This document shows, one piece after another, positions 27,398 to 36,628 of a stretch of DNA of 64,000 bases (its first letter is position 1; the number at the start of each line of letters is the position of its first letter). Below the pieces are notes generated by a model. That model saw only the letters and a list, made by a program, of their open reading frames with translations. It was not told where the DNA came from and searched no databases. This stretch comes from Microbacterium sp. Leaf288 (GTDB lineage Bacteria > Actinomycetota > Actinomycetes > Actinomycetales > Microbacteriaceae). The DNA is taken from positions 40,129 through 104,128 of the forward strand of contig NZ_LMNI01000011.1 of assembly GCF_001422925.1 (NCBI RefSeq), in the 5' to 3' direction. Position numbers and translations under genes: made by a program.

Positions 27398-27439
27398 CTC
27401 CGAGGGTGTCGCGGCCCACCTGGCGCGACACCCTCGGAG
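27398..27439 (-). terminator. Strong hairpin terminator after the ABC operon
   Basis: Perfect 16-bp stem CTCCGAGGGTGTCGCG with its complement and a 10-base loop, starting 14 bases past the solute-binding-protein stop. It separates the ABC operon from the secreted esterase gene downstream. Confidence 0.85.
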
Positions 27440-27452
27440 CCGGTCATGACGA

Positions 27453-28721
27453 TTACTGCTTGTACGCGGCCTGCATGCTCTCGGCCACGCCCTCGGGGGT
27501 TGTGTTGCCGAGGAACATCGCCTGCAGCTGCTGATTCAGAGTCGACTGGACCTCGGTCTGCAGGGTCGGAAGCGGCGTGCCCTTGTTGTCGGCGATCAGA
27601 GCCGCGAACTCCTCGAGCTCTGCCGGCGGGGTGTACTGGTCATTGGGCAGAACCGGGACCGACTTGAAGCCGTCTGCATAGATCGCAGAGGCCTCGGGGG
27701 TGCCCATGAACTCAAGGAAAGCCTGAGCGGCTGCCGGATTCTTGGCCTTGGCGTTGATGGTGTTGACGAAGCCGGGCAGGGCCGTCACGAACGTCTCGCC
27801 ATCGTTGTTCGCCGGCACGGGAGCGACGACGTAAGAGTTGTCAGGTCCGGCCGCAGTCACGGTCGCCAGGACGGCGCCGACATCGACGATTCCCAGCGCT
27901 TGACCGGCCGCGACGGCATTGCCGCCCTGCTCCCGGGACCGCCCGAGCGCACCTTCGCCGAAGCAGCCGGCATCCCAAAGGTCCTGCTGGATCTCGAAGA
28001 TGTCGACCCACGGGGAATCCTGGTAAGTGATGTCTCCGCTCGCCAGCTGCTCGTCGAAATCCGGAATCTCCTGCTCGAGCAGCGTGGCGGTGTGCGCGAA
28101 CGGGAACATCTGCGGTCCTGCGGCGGCTTCCCCGAGTCCCTGCGCATAGGCGTACACGCCGTTATCGGCCGCGTCGGCGCAGAGCTGAAGAACCTCGTCG
28201 AGGGTCGTGGGTACGGACAGGCCGAGCTCGTCCAGCTTCGACTGGTTGTAGATCGCGGCGAGGGGCTGCAGCGCGCCGGGATAGGCGTAGACCTTGCCGT
28301 CGTAGGAGAAGTCGGCCGCCCATGCCTCCGGGAGGTCCTCCGCCCAGGTCACGTCCAGGGGAAGGATCAGTCCGTTCGCGGCCAAGGGCGCCACGTTGTC
28401 CGCGTTATCCTTCGGATCGCCGCCAGGGAACGATGTCAGGATGTCGGGAGCGGTGCCGCCTTGCAGCTGAGTCATGACGAGCTGGCCGATGTCTCCGCCC
28501 TGGTAGTCGAAGTCCACGGTGACGTCGGGGTACTCCTTTTCAAATGCTGCGGCGATCTCCTCGTACGTCTCCTGGAAGAAGGAGGAGAACACCCCGGTCA
28601 GTGTGCCGCTCACCTCGCCATCCGACGGGGCAGGCTCAGCGCTGCCACCCGAGCAGCCGGCGAGGGCAAGAGCGGTGATGGCGACAACGGACGTTGTCGC
28701 GGCCATATTGCGGATCTTCAT
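27453..28721 (-). CDS. ABC sugar-binding lipoprotein (SBP family 1)
   Basis: A 422-residue extracellular solute-binding protein. The lipobox ITALALAGC puts the lipidated Cys at residue 23. The mature part has family-1 SBP features: YEEIAAAFEKEYPDVTVDF, LQGGTAPDILTSF, YAYPGALQPLAAIYNQSKLDELGL and a C-terminal region around AKNPAAAQAFLEFMGTPEA. It delivers an oligosaccharide or glycoside to the two permeases encoded upstream (88 bases away). A hairpin terminator follows its stop. Confidence 0.9.
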   Translation of the reverse strand: MKIRNMAATTSVVAITALALAGCSGGSAEPAPSDGEVSGTLTGVFSSFFQETYEEIAAAFEKEYPDVTVDFDYQGGDIGQLVMTQLQGGTAPDILTSFPGGDPKDNADNVAPLAANGLILPLDVTWAEDLPEAWAADFSYDGKVYAYPGALQPLAAIYNQSKLDELGLSVPTTLDEVLQLCADAADNGVYAYAQGLGEAAAGPQMFPFAHTATLLEQEIPDFDEQLASGDITYQDSPWVDIFEIQQDLWDAGCFGEGALGRSREQGGNAVAAGQALGIVDVGAVLATVTAAGPDNSYVVAPVPANNDGETFVTALPGFVNTINAKAKNPAAAQAFLEFMGTPEASAIYADGFKSVPVLPNDQYTPPAELEEFAALIADNKGTPLPTLQTEVQSTLNQQLQAMFLGNTTPEGVAESMQAAYKQ

Positions 28722-28808
28722 CGATCTAGTTCCATTTCTGTGAGTGCAGTGCTTGGTGGTCCAACCGGCCGGGCGCCGGCGGCTTGTGAGCGGGTTGCGT
28801 CATCTCGG

Positions 28809-29633
28809 TCAGCCCTTGAGTCCGCCCGCGAATCCTCGGATGACATACCGCTGGAAGATCAGGTAGAGCGTCAGGATGGGGATCATCGAGATGATGAGCG
28901 ACGCAAAGATGAGCGGCCAATTAGTCGTGTACTGGCCGACGAACTCGTAGATCGCCATAGGGATGGTGGACTGTCCACTTCCGGCCAGGTAAATCAGTGG
29001 CGTGAAGAAGTCGTTCCAGATGCCGACGCCATTGAGGATGAACACGGTTCCGATGGCGGGTCGAAGAAGCGGAACGACGACGTGCCAGAAGGTTTGCGCG
29101 TGGCTGGCGCCGTCGATGTGGGCGGCTTCCTCGTACTCGAGAGGGACGCTCGAGCGGAGGAAGGTCGTCAAGAGGAAGATCGAGAACGGCATGAACACGC
29201 CGGAGTAGATCACCACCAGTGCCCAGACTGTTCCGAGAAGCCCGAGGTCGCGCATCTGGATGTAGAGCGGGATCATGGCGAGCTGGAAGGGAAGAAGCAG
29301 CCCGATGAGGAAGGTGTAGAACGTGACGTTCGACCACCGCGAGGTCGACCGTGCCAGCGGATATGCAGCCATCGTCGCGAAAGTCAGTAGGAAGAGCGAC
29401 GAGAGTCCTGTCACGAGAATGCTCATGACGATCGACTGCGGAAGAGACGAGCCGTTCCAGGCCTGAATGAAGTTGTCGATCGTCGGGCGCGTGCTCGGAA
29501 GCAGCCCGGACCCCAGATCGTCCGCCGGCTTGAGCGCCAGGTTGATGAGGATATAAACCGGGAACAGGAAGATCAGTGTCGTCAGGTAGGCGGTGCCGTT
29601 TGCGGCAATCCGCCCTCGGAGTGGCGTCTTCAT
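28809..29633 (-). CDS. ABC sugar permease, MalG type
   Basis: A 274-residue membrane protein with six hydrophobic segments. The EAA loop is EYEEAAHIDGASHAQTFWHV, followed by VVPLLRPAIGTV, the contact point for the ATPase. Overlaps the end of the MalF-type gene by four bases. No ATP-binding subunit is encoded nearby; family-1 sugar importers of actinobacteria often share a distant MsiK-type ATPase. Confidence 0.9.
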   Translation of the reverse strand: MKTPLRGRIAANGTAYLTTLIFLFPVYILINLALKPADDLGSGLLPSTRPTIDNFIQAWNGSSLPQSIVMSILVTGLSSLFLLTFATMAAYPLARSTSRWSNVTFYTFLIGLLLPFQLAMIPLYIQMRDLGLLGTVWALVVIYSGVFMPFSIFLLTTFLRSSVPLEYEEAAHIDGASHAQTFWHVVVPLLRPAIGTVFILNGVGIWNDFFTPLIYLAGSGQSTIPMAIYEFVGQYTTNWPLIFASLIISMIPILTLYLIFQRYVIRGFAGGLKG

Positions 29634-30601
29634 GATGCGCTGCGCTCCTGCCTCCGCAGAACGCGGAACTGGATGATGGAGAGGATGGCCACCCCGACGC
29701 TCAGCACGACCGCGAGCGCCGCAGACCGGCCGTATTCACCGAAGTTGGAGAAGATCTGATAGATCAGCGTCGAGATGGTCTGTGTCTGGTTGCCGGGTCC
29801 GCCGTTGGTCAGCGAGATGATCTGATCGAAGATCTTGAGCCCGCCGATCAGGCCGATCATCAGGTTGATCGTGATGGCTGGTGCGAGGAGCGGTCTCGTG
29901 ACGTACCAGAAGCGCTTCCAATAGCCGGCGCCGTCGAGCGCCGCTGCCTCATCGAGTTCTTGGGGAACGCCTTGCAGGCCGGCGAGATAGATGATCATCG
30001 TCGACCCGGTGAACTGCCAGATGACCGTGACGATGATGATCCACAGGGCCGATGTCGGGTTGCCGAGGAAGTCGACTTGCGGCAGACCTACGGCGTCAAG
30101 GAGCGCGTTGGCGGCGCCACTGCCGGGCGGGCCGAAGATGTACTTGAACAGGTAGCCGACCACCAGTGACGACACCACCATCGGCGCGAAGATGATCGTA
30201 CGCAGGACGTTGCGCCCGAATACCGCACCATGGAGCAGGAGCGCCAGCCCCAATCCGAGAACGTTCTGGCCGATCACGACGACGATCGCGATGAAGAGGG
30301 TGCGAACGGCAGCCGGCCCGGCCTCGCCCTGAAACGCCTTGACGAAGTTCTCGAACCCGACGAAGTCTGGGGGGGAGTTGAGGAACGACCAGTTGGTGAA
30401 CGAAGAGAGCATGCCCACCACAGAGGGGACAACGACGACATAGGCGTAGGCCGCGATGGCGGGCAGTGCAAACCACCACAATCCGCGACCGACGGTGCTG
30501 GACCGGCTTCGCCTACGTCCTCTCAGGCTGTCCCGGGTGGAGCGCGGTGCGATACGCACCGGTGGTGTAGTGATGGTCACCTTTGACTTCTCTTCCGTCA
30601 T
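29630..30601 (-). CDS. ABC sugar permease, MalF type
   Basis: A 323-residue membrane protein. It has a charged N-terminus, a first TM around WWFALPAIAAYAYVVVVPSV, and the EAA loop ELDEAAALDGAGYWKRFWYV followed by TRPLLAPAI. First gene of the MalF-MalG-SBP operon. The start at 30601 has only a weak GGAAC upstream; GTG 30574 is an alternative. A TTGCGCAA site lies 97 bases upstream. Confidence 0.9.
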   Translation of the reverse strand: MTEEKSKVTITTPPVRIAPRSTRDSLRGRRRSRSSTVGRGLWWFALPAIAAYAYVVVVPSVVGMLSSFTNWSFLNSPPDFVGFENFVKAFQGEAGPAAVRTLFIAIVVVIGQNVLGLGLALLLHGAVFGRNVLRTIIFAPMVVSSLVVGYLFKYIFGPPGSGAANALLDAVGLPQVDFLGNPTSALWIIIVTVIWQFTGSTMIIYLAGLQGVPQELDEAAALDGAGYWKRFWYVTRPLLAPAITINLMIGLIGGLKIFDQIISLTNGGPGNQTQTISTLIYQIFSNFGEYGRSAALAVVLSVGVAILSIIQFRVLRRQERSAS

Positions 30602-30902
30602 CGAGGCGTTCCATTAGTTGGGACGCTGTTTCGGATTTGCTTGAGCGCTCGGCCAGACTAGATCTGGGATTCACCCTGCGCAACGACCGGCGATCTTATT
30701 GCGCAAACGTCCCGGCGTCGCCCGCTCGTTATGAAAGAGGCAGACTTCGTCTGGCCGCGGGCGGTCGGCATGATCTCCCCACCACAAGAGGGCTCGTGGG
30801 GTTCAGGGCAGCGTCGGGCACCTCGTCGGAGGTGTGCGAAACTCCGAGACCGCGGCGATGGTCGCTTGGTCCCTGGCTCCGTTCACCCGGGAGCGCCGCC
30901 TC
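30602..30902. other. Promoter of the ABC operon
   Basis: About 300 bases between the LacI stop and the MalF start. It holds the TTGCGCAA at 30699-30706, a partial copy CTGCGCAA at 30676, and a CCCCAC/GTGGGG hairpin at 30777-30801 that may end the lacI transcript. No gene seen. Confidence 0.5.
30699..30706. promoter_or_regulatory. Putative LacI-family operator TTGCGCAA, site 2
   Basis: Exact palindrome upstream of the MalF-MalG-SBP operon; a near-copy CTGCGCAA lies 23 bases closer to the gene. Confidence 0.65.
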
Positions 30903-31934
30903 TCACTCGCGATGAGACTGTGGTTTCGTCGATCCACGAACGATGAGGGTCGACGGGAGCTCGATCCGTTCGTAGCTCGGCCGGTCGTGCTGACGAAGCT
31001 CGGTGATCAGTTCGATCGCACGAGTCGCCATCTCTCGCAGCGGCTGACGCACGCTCGTCAAGGGCGGGTGCGCTTTGGCCGCCCGGGGCTCGTCGTTGAA
31101 GCCGACAACGTTGACGTCGGCGGGGATGCGTTTGCCGGCGCGCGAGGCCGCGCGATACACGGCGAGCGCCATCTCATCGTTGCAGGCGAACACTCCGACC
31201 GGTGACTTGTCGGAGGCGACGAGATTCATGAGTTCGGCCGTCAGCGGGGCATCCGTCCAGCGCGAGTCGATTCGAACCACTTGAGCCCCGGGGCGGTTCT
31301 CTTCGATCGCGCGCCGGAAGCCCTCCTCGCGCGCTCGACCGAATCGAAAGGGCGGAACGCCCGACACCACGGCGAAGCGGTCCACTCCGCAGCTCGCGAG
31401 ATGCGTCCCGGCGTCATATCCCCCCTGCCAGTCGGTGGTGCCCACACTCGGAAGTACGCCGTCAGGGTCCGATATCGGGTCGAGCAGCACGATCGGTATG
31501 CGCAGTCCGCGGATCTCGTCGAGCTGTCGGGCCGTCGGCTTGATGATGCCGATGACAACCCCCGACGGGCGCCGCGTGGCGACACGGGTCGGCCAGTCGT
31601 CCTGTGGATCAGGGCGTTCGAGGGTGAGCACGAGGTCGAATCCGAGGCGGAACGCCGCCTCGCGTGCGCCGGTCGTCATCGCATCGGTCCAGGCGTCGTC
31701 GAAGCCACCCAGGACGAATTCGATCAGCCTCGGGTCGAGGGTACTAGGCCGACCTCGCGTTCCCGGCGCCCGTTCGTAGCCGAGTGCTGCGGCCGCTTCG
31801 GCGACCCGCTCCCTCGTGGCGAGCGCAAGGTCGCCACGACCGGCGAGCACCCTGGAGGCCGTCGCCACCGACACCCCTGCGGCGTCGGCGACGTCTTTCA
31901 GCGTGACTGTGGGTTTCGTCTGCGGATCGACCAT
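30903..31934 (-). CDS. LacI-family transcriptional regulator
   Basis: A 343-residue regulator. The LacI headpiece is at residues about 9-31 (VTLKDVADAAGVSVATASRV) with the hinge-helix region AAAALGYERAPGTRGRPS. The periplasmic-binding-protein-like core includes VVSGVPPFRFGRAREEGFRR, GVFACNDEMALAVYRAA and NVVGFNDEPRAAKAHPPLTS. The start at 31934 has GGAGGGATC upstream. TTGCGCAA palindromes lie 14 bases before its own start and before the divergent GH78 operon, ABC operon, MFS/GH3 operon, GH2 gene, esterase gene and the distant GPH transporter. It is the best candidate to bind them all, including its own promoter. Confidence 0.9.
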   Translation of the reverse strand: MVDPQTKPTVTLKDVADAAGVSVATASRVLAGRGDLALATRERVAEAAAALGYERAPGTRGRPSTLDPRLIEFVLGGFDDAWTDAMTTGAREAAFRLGFDLVLTLERPDPQDDWPTRVATRRPSGVVIGIIKPTARQLDEIRGLRIPIVLLDPISDPDGVLPSVGTTDWQGGYDAGTHLASCGVDRFAVVSGVPPFRFGRAREEGFRRAIEENRPGAQVVRIDSRWTDAPLTAELMNLVASDKSPVGVFACNDEMALAVYRAASRAGKRIPADVNVVGFNDEPRAAKAHPPLTSVRQPLREMATRAIELITELRQHDRPSYERIELPSTLIVRGSTKPQSHRE

Positions 31935-31947
31935 GATCCCTCCACTG

Positions 31948-31955
31948 TTGCGCAA
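31948..31955. promoter_or_regulatory. Putative LacI-family operator TTGCGCAA, site 3
   Basis: Exact palindrome 14 bases upstream of the lacI start, positioned for autoregulation. Confidence 0.65.
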
Positions 31956-32005
31956 ATAGCCCCGCACGAAGAGTAGCGGCAATGCAGAAGCCCGCGCCTT
32001 CGATG

Positions 32006-32013
32006 TTGCGCAA
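32006..32013. promoter_or_regulatory. Putative LacI-family operator TTGCGCAA, site 4
   Basis: Exact palindrome 80 bases before the GH78 start and 58 bases from site 3; the pair could support looping between the divergent promoters. Confidence 0.65.
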
Positions 32014-32092
32014 TAAGGGGCGAGCTCGTTGTCGAGGCATCCTGGGCCCGCCTAGGCTCGCGTGTCGAAGCCTCGCTTCGAAGGAGATTCTC

Positions 32093-34870
32093 ATGGCTGA
32101 GCTCGCGGCACCATCCGCGCCCCGATTCGAGCACCGCACCGACCGGGGCCCGGTAAGAGGGGTCACCACAGCCTCTCCGCGCCTGAGCTGGTCGGTTGCC
32201 AGCGCCCCCGAGGGCTATGTGCAGACGGCATACGAGGTCGAGATCGCCCGCGGCGGGGCCACCAGTCGCTGGGTGGTCGAGTCATCCGAGCAGATTCTGG
32301 TCGCGTGGCCAGACGCCCCACTCGCCTCCCGTGACGTAGCCGTCGTGCGCGTGCGCGTACGTGGGACCGGGTGGAGCCCGTGGAGCGAGCCGGGCATCGT
32401 TGAGATGGGGCTACTTGCGCCGGAGGATTGGAGTGCCCGATTCATCAGCCCTGTCGGGATCGGCGGGCTCCGGCAAGCGGCACCCGAGGTTCGAGGCACG
32501 GTGCAGATAGATGCACGGGTGGTCAACGCTCGCCTGTATGCAACGGCGCACGGCATCTATACGGCCCGAATCAACGGTGTAGCGGTCGACGACACCGTCT
32601 TCGCCCCCGGTTGGACCGCCTATGAGAGTCGATTGCGCACGCGGGTCTACGACGTGACCGAGCTTGTCCTTTCGGGTGAGAACACGCTCGACGTCACGCT
32701 CGGGAACGGCTGGTGGCGAGGGCGGTTCGGCTTCCTCGGTGAGCGCGCGCTCTACGGAGACCGCCTCGCAGCGCTCGCTCAGCTCGAGGTGACGACCGCG
32801 GACGGTGCCGTTCACGTTCTGGGAACCGACGAGACGTGGCGGGCGCGTTCGACCGGCATCCTTTCAGACGATATCTACGACGGACAGACCACCGATCTGC
32901 GTTTCTCCCCGGATACGCCGTTCGATCGACCCGTCGAAACGGTCGAGGCGGATCTCGGGATCCTGATCGGTGAAGACGGCCCGCCGATGCGTGTCACCGA
33001 GGTCGTCCCTGCGGTGTCGGTCTCGACATCGCCGAGCGGTCGCACCATCGTCGACTTCGGACAGAACCTGGTCGGCTGGGTGCGCCTGTTTGCCCGTGGT
33101 GGGCGCGCCGGCGATGAGGTCGTGATCCGCCACGCCGAGGTGCTCGAGCGCGGTGAGCTCGCGATCGAGCCGCTGCGAAGCGCCAGGGCCACCGACACGT
33201 ACTTCCTCAGCGGTGCGCGCGCCGAGAACTTGGCTCCGTCATTCACGTTCCACGGCTTCCGCTATATGGACGTGACGGGACTCGCCGAGCTCCGCGTCGA
33301 AGACGTCGAGGCAGTCGTGATCGGAAGCGACCTGGAACGGATCGGATGGTTCAGTTCGTCCCACGGGATGCTCGATCAGTTCCATCAGAACGTCGTCTGG
33401 GGCATGCGCGGCAACTTCGTCGACGTACCCACCGACTGCCCACAGAGAGACGAACGCCTCGGCTGGACGGGCGACATCCAGATCTTCGCCCCGACCGCGA
33501 ACTTCCTCTACGACTCGGCCGGTTTTCTGACGTCGTGGCTGGGCGATCTCGCCGCCGAGCAGGATGAACGCGGGCGTGTGCCGCATGTGATCCCCGACAT
33601 CCTTCGCACCGAACTCACGTCGAGCCCGGCCGCCGCATGGGGAGACGCAGCGGTCATCGTGCCCTGGACGCTGTGGGAACGCACCGGCGACCGGGGAATC
33701 CTCGAACGCCAGCTGCCGAGCATGAAGGCCTGGGTGGACTGCCTCAGGATCGAGGCGAGCGACGACCTCGTCTGGCGTGGCGGATCGCAGTACGGAGATT
33801 GGCTCGACCCGACGGCCCCAGAGGACGACCCATCCCGGGCCAAAGCCGATCCGGACGTCATCGCGACCGCTCACTTCGCACGTTCGGCACAGATCGTCGC
33901 ATGGGCGGCTGACGTCGTGGGCGATTCGTCTCTCGCGGTGGAGTATGCAACACTCGCCGCAAGCGTCCGAGCAGCATTCGTGCGCGAGTTCGTCACCGCT
34001 TCCGGTCTCGTCTTCTCGGACGCGCAGACCGTCTACGCGCTCTCGCTCCATTGGGGCCTGATCGAAGATCCCGCCCTGCGCGCGCGGGCCGCGGCTCGGC
34101 TGGCAGATCTGGTCCGATCTTCCGGATTCCGGATTGCAACGGGGTTCGTCGGAACCCCCATCGTCTGCGACGCGCTCACTGACAACGGCTACGCCGACAT
34201 CGCGCACCGCCTCTTGCTGCAGACCCAGGTCCCGTCGTGGCTCTATCCCGTGACGATGGGGGCGACCACGATCTGGGAGCGCTGGGACAGCATGCTGCCA
34301 GACGGCACCGTCAACGGCAGTGGCATGACATCGTTCAATCACTACGCGCTCGGCAGCGTGATCGACTGGCTGCACCGTCGTGTCGCCGGACTCGCCGCCT
34401 CCAGCGCCGGATATCGGACCATCGCTGTGCGCCCAGTGCCGCCCAAGGGGCTCACCCGCGCTGCGGCCAGCCACCGCACCCCGTACGGCATCGCCAGCGT
34501 CGCATGGTCCCGCGAAGGCGGCGAGTGGATGCTGGAGGTCGAGGTTCCCGTCGGCGTCACCGCCGAGGTCCAGCTGCCCTGGGGCGGGTCGGCATCCGTC
34601 GGTCACGGCCTCCACGAGTGGCGGGTCGTGGAGCCGACAGCCGAGCGCACCGCGCCCAAGACCATTCGCGACATCGTCGATGACGAGACGCGCTGGCTGA
34701 GGCTCGTGGAGGTGTCGTCCCTGATGGGCGTCATCGATTCCGACGCTCGGATAGCGCGCCTCCTCGAGCCGATGTACGACCACCCGGCCGCTGAGCTGGG
34801 CGAGGCGGTGTGGACACGCATATGGCCGTCCGCAACGGCGAAGGCCGCCATCGCGAAGATTTCAGATTGA
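32093..34870 (+). CDS. GH78 alpha-L-rhamnosidase (second)
   Basis: A 925-residue GH78 protein. N-terminal Bac_rhamnosid_N-type domains (RINGVAVDDTVFAPGWTAYE, TLGNGWWRGRFGF) lead to VDFGQNLVGWVRL and the (alpha/alpha)6 barrel from VVWGMRGNFVDVPTDCPQRD. Catalytic acids lie in the conserved DCPQRDERLGWTGD. The C-terminal region has GATTIWERWDSM and NHYALGSVIDWLHRRVAGL, followed by a beta-sandwich. The last ~70 residues are a helical tail (KTIRDIVDDE...). No signal peptide. The start at 32093 is set by AAGGAGATTCTC. Twelve bases separate it from the apiosidase-like gene, so the three genes 32093-38123 form an operon. Confidence 0.9.
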   Translation: MAELAAPSAPRFEHRTDRGPVRGVTTASPRLSWSVASAPEGYVQTAYEVEIARGGATSRWVVESSEQILVAWPDAPLASRDVAVVRVRVRGTGWSPWSEPGIVEMGLLAPEDWSARFISPVGIGGLRQAAPEVRGTVQIDARVVNARLYATAHGIYTARINGVAVDDTVFAPGWTAYESRLRTRVYDVTELVLSGENTLDVTLGNGWWRGRFGFLGERALYGDRLAALAQLEVTTADGAVHVLGTDETWRARSTGILSDDIYDGQTTDLRFSPDTPFDRPVETVEADLGILIGEDGPPMRVTEVVPAVSVSTSPSGRTIVDFGQNLVGWVRLFARGGRAGDEVVIRHAEVLERGELAIEPLRSARATDTYFLSGARAENLAPSFTFHGFRYMDVTGLAELRVEDVEAVVIGSDLERIGWFSSSHGMLDQFHQNVVWGMRGNFVDVPTDCPQRDERLGWTGDIQIFAPTANFLYDSAGFLTSWLGDLAAEQDERGRVPHVIPDILRTELTSSPAAAWGDAAVIVPWTLWERTGDRGILERQLPSMKAWVDCLRIEASDDLVWRGGSQYGDWLDPTAPEDDPSRAKADPDVIATAHFARSAQIVAWAADVVGDSSLAVEYATLAASVRAAFVREFVTASGLVFSDAQTVYALSLHWGLIEDPALRARAAARLADLVRSSGFRIATGFVGTPIVCDALTDNGYADIAHRLLLQTQVPSWLYPVTMGATTIWERWDSMLPDGTVNGSGMTSFNHYALGSVIDWLHRRVAGLAASSAGYRTIAVRPVPPKGLTRAAASHRTPYGIASVAWSREGGEWMLEVEVPVGVTAEVQLPWGGSASVGHGLHEWRVVEPTAERTAPKTIRDIVDDETRWLRLVEVSSLMGVIDSDARIARLLEPMYDHPAAELGEAVWTRIWPSATAKAAIAKISD

Positions 34871-34882
34871 CAGGAAGCAAGC

Positions 34883-36628
34883 ATGCCGACATTCCACGCC
34901 CGTTCAAACATCGCCGACGTCGTCTCGCAGGATGACGCACGAGAGGTGGTCAGAGGATTTCTCCCGGAGGTGCTCGCCTCCCCGCTCGCAACCGCCGACG
35001 CCTCATTCCCGCTCGCGGCGATCCTCGAGTTGATCGCGCCGGGCGATCCGCGCAACGAACAGCTTCTCGATGCGCTCAGCAAGATCGAGGACCGCGCCCC
35101 ACGCCTGCCGATCGGTGAGCCGATCGTGCCGCCTGCCGACTACGAGGCCGACACTGTCCAGCGCGGAAGTGCGCCGGTCGTGGTGCCGGATAGCGCCCAG
35201 CTGCGCCGTATGGCAGAGATCGAGATCACCGGTCCGAGACACGGCAATCCCTTCGTCGACGTCGATCTCACAGCGATCTTCTCCTTGGAAGATCAGGAAC
35301 TCCGCGTCGGCGGATTCTACGATGGCGACGGTCGGTACCTGGTCCGTTTCCTGCCGCCGAGGGCGGGCAGATGGTCGTTCCTGACGACGTCGAACGCGCG
35401 ATCACTCGACGGAATCGGCGGGCTCGTCGACATCGCCGATGGCGACGCCCACGGCGCGGTCCACGCTGACGGGATGCATTTCTCGTACGACGACGGGACG
35501 CCCTTCGTTCCGCTGGGCACTACGGCATACGCCTGGACGCACCAGGATCGGGAGCTTCAGGAAGCGACGCTCGCCGCGCTCGGGAAGACCTCATTCAACA
35601 AGCTCCGCATGGGCTTGTTCCCGAAGCACTTCCTCTACAACGAGAACGAGCCTGAGCGCTTCGTCTTTCCGCGCGATGCAAACGGTTTCGACACGACTCG
35701 CTTCGACCTCGAATTCTTCCGAAGCCTCGAGGAGCGGATCGTGCAGCTCGACGAACTCGGCATCCAGGCGGACCTGATCTTGTTTCACCCCTACGACAAC
35801 TGGGGCTTCGCGAAGATGGGCGCCGTCGCCGATGACCGATATGTCGCCTACGTCGCGCGCCGCCTCGCCGCCTACCCCAACGTCTGGTGGTCGCTCGCGA
35901 ACGAGTACGACCTCCTCCTCACGAAGGATGACGCGGACTGGGATCGCATCGCCGGAGTCGTGCGTGAGAACGACCCGTACAACCATCCTCTGTCGATCCA
36001 TAACTGGGTCGCGATCTGGGACTACTCGTCGCCCTGGGCGTCCCACGCGAGCATCCAGTTCGGAGAGCTCCTCGGCTCAAAGGTTCGCGAGTGGCGCCGC
36101 GCCTGGAACAAGCCCGTTGTCATCGACGAGTGCGGCTACGAGGGCAACATCGACCAGGGGTGGGGATTCCTCTCGGGCGAAGAGGAGACGCACCGCATGT
36201 GGTCGATCGCCATGGGGGGCGGATACGGCACCCACGGCGAGACCTATTACGACGCCGGTGACACGATCTTCTGGGCGAAGGGCGGGTCGCTGCGTGGGGA
36301 GAGCCCCGCGAGAATCGCATTCCTGGGATCGATAATCGCCGCGTCGCCAACCGGGCGCCTCGACCCACTGCCATCGGACTTCGATGCAGCGTACGCCGGT
36401 GTGGCCGGCGAGTACGTGCTCATCTACTTCGGAGCAGGTCAGCCGGCGTTCCGCACCGTGACCGTCCCCGACGGTGTACGCGCTCACATCGACGTCATCG
36501 ATGCGTGGAACATGACCGTCGAGCGGGTTCCCGGCGTACACGAGGGCAAGGTTCGCGTGGACCTCCCGGGGCGTCCCTACACGGCGATCAGGATCGTGGC
36601 CGACTCGGCAGTGAGCACCGATGGCTGA
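34883..36628 (+). CDS. DUF5060/DUF4038 glycosidase, apiosidase-like
   Basis: A 581-residue protein. Residues about 1-70 are a small helical module also seen at the end of the GH3 at 53662. DUF5060 follows (HGNPFVDVDLTAIF, GFYDGDGRYLVRFLPP), then a TIM-barrel DUF4038 (YDDGTPFVPLGTTAYAW, FNKLRMGLFPKHFLYNE, FHPYDNWGFAKMG, WWSLANEYDLL with the acid/base-type Glu, VIDECGYEGNID with the nucleophile-type Glu). A C-terminal DUF5605-like sandwich ends it. GH140 apiosidases share the DUF4038 barrel, so release of apiose or a related pentose is plausible but unproven. It overlaps the GH43 gene by 8 bases. Confidence 0.78.
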   Translation: MPTFHARSNIADVVSQDDAREVVRGFLPEVLASPLATADASFPLAAILELIAPGDPRNEQLLDALSKIEDRAPRLPIGEPIVPPADYEADTVQRGSAPVVVPDSAQLRRMAEIEITGPRHGNPFVDVDLTAIFSLEDQELRVGGFYDGDGRYLVRFLPPRAGRWSFLTTSNARSLDGIGGLVDIADGDAHGAVHADGMHFSYDDGTPFVPLGTTAYAWTHQDRELQEATLAALGKTSFNKLRMGLFPKHFLYNENEPERFVFPRDANGFDTTRFDLEFFRSLEERIVQLDELGIQADLILFHPYDNWGFAKMGAVADDRYVAYVARRLAAYPNVWWSLANEYDLLLTKDDADWDRIAGVVRENDPYNHPLSIHNWVAIWDYSSPWASHASIQFGELLGSKVREWRRAWNKPVVIDECGYEGNIDQGWGFLSGEEETHRMWSIAMGGGYGTHGETYYDAGDTIFWAKGGSLRGESPARIAFLGSIIAASPTGRLDPLPSDFDAAYAGVAGEYVLIYFGAGQPAFRTVTVPDGVRAHIDVIDAWNMTVERVPGVHEGKVRVDLPGRPYTAIRIVADSAVSTDG

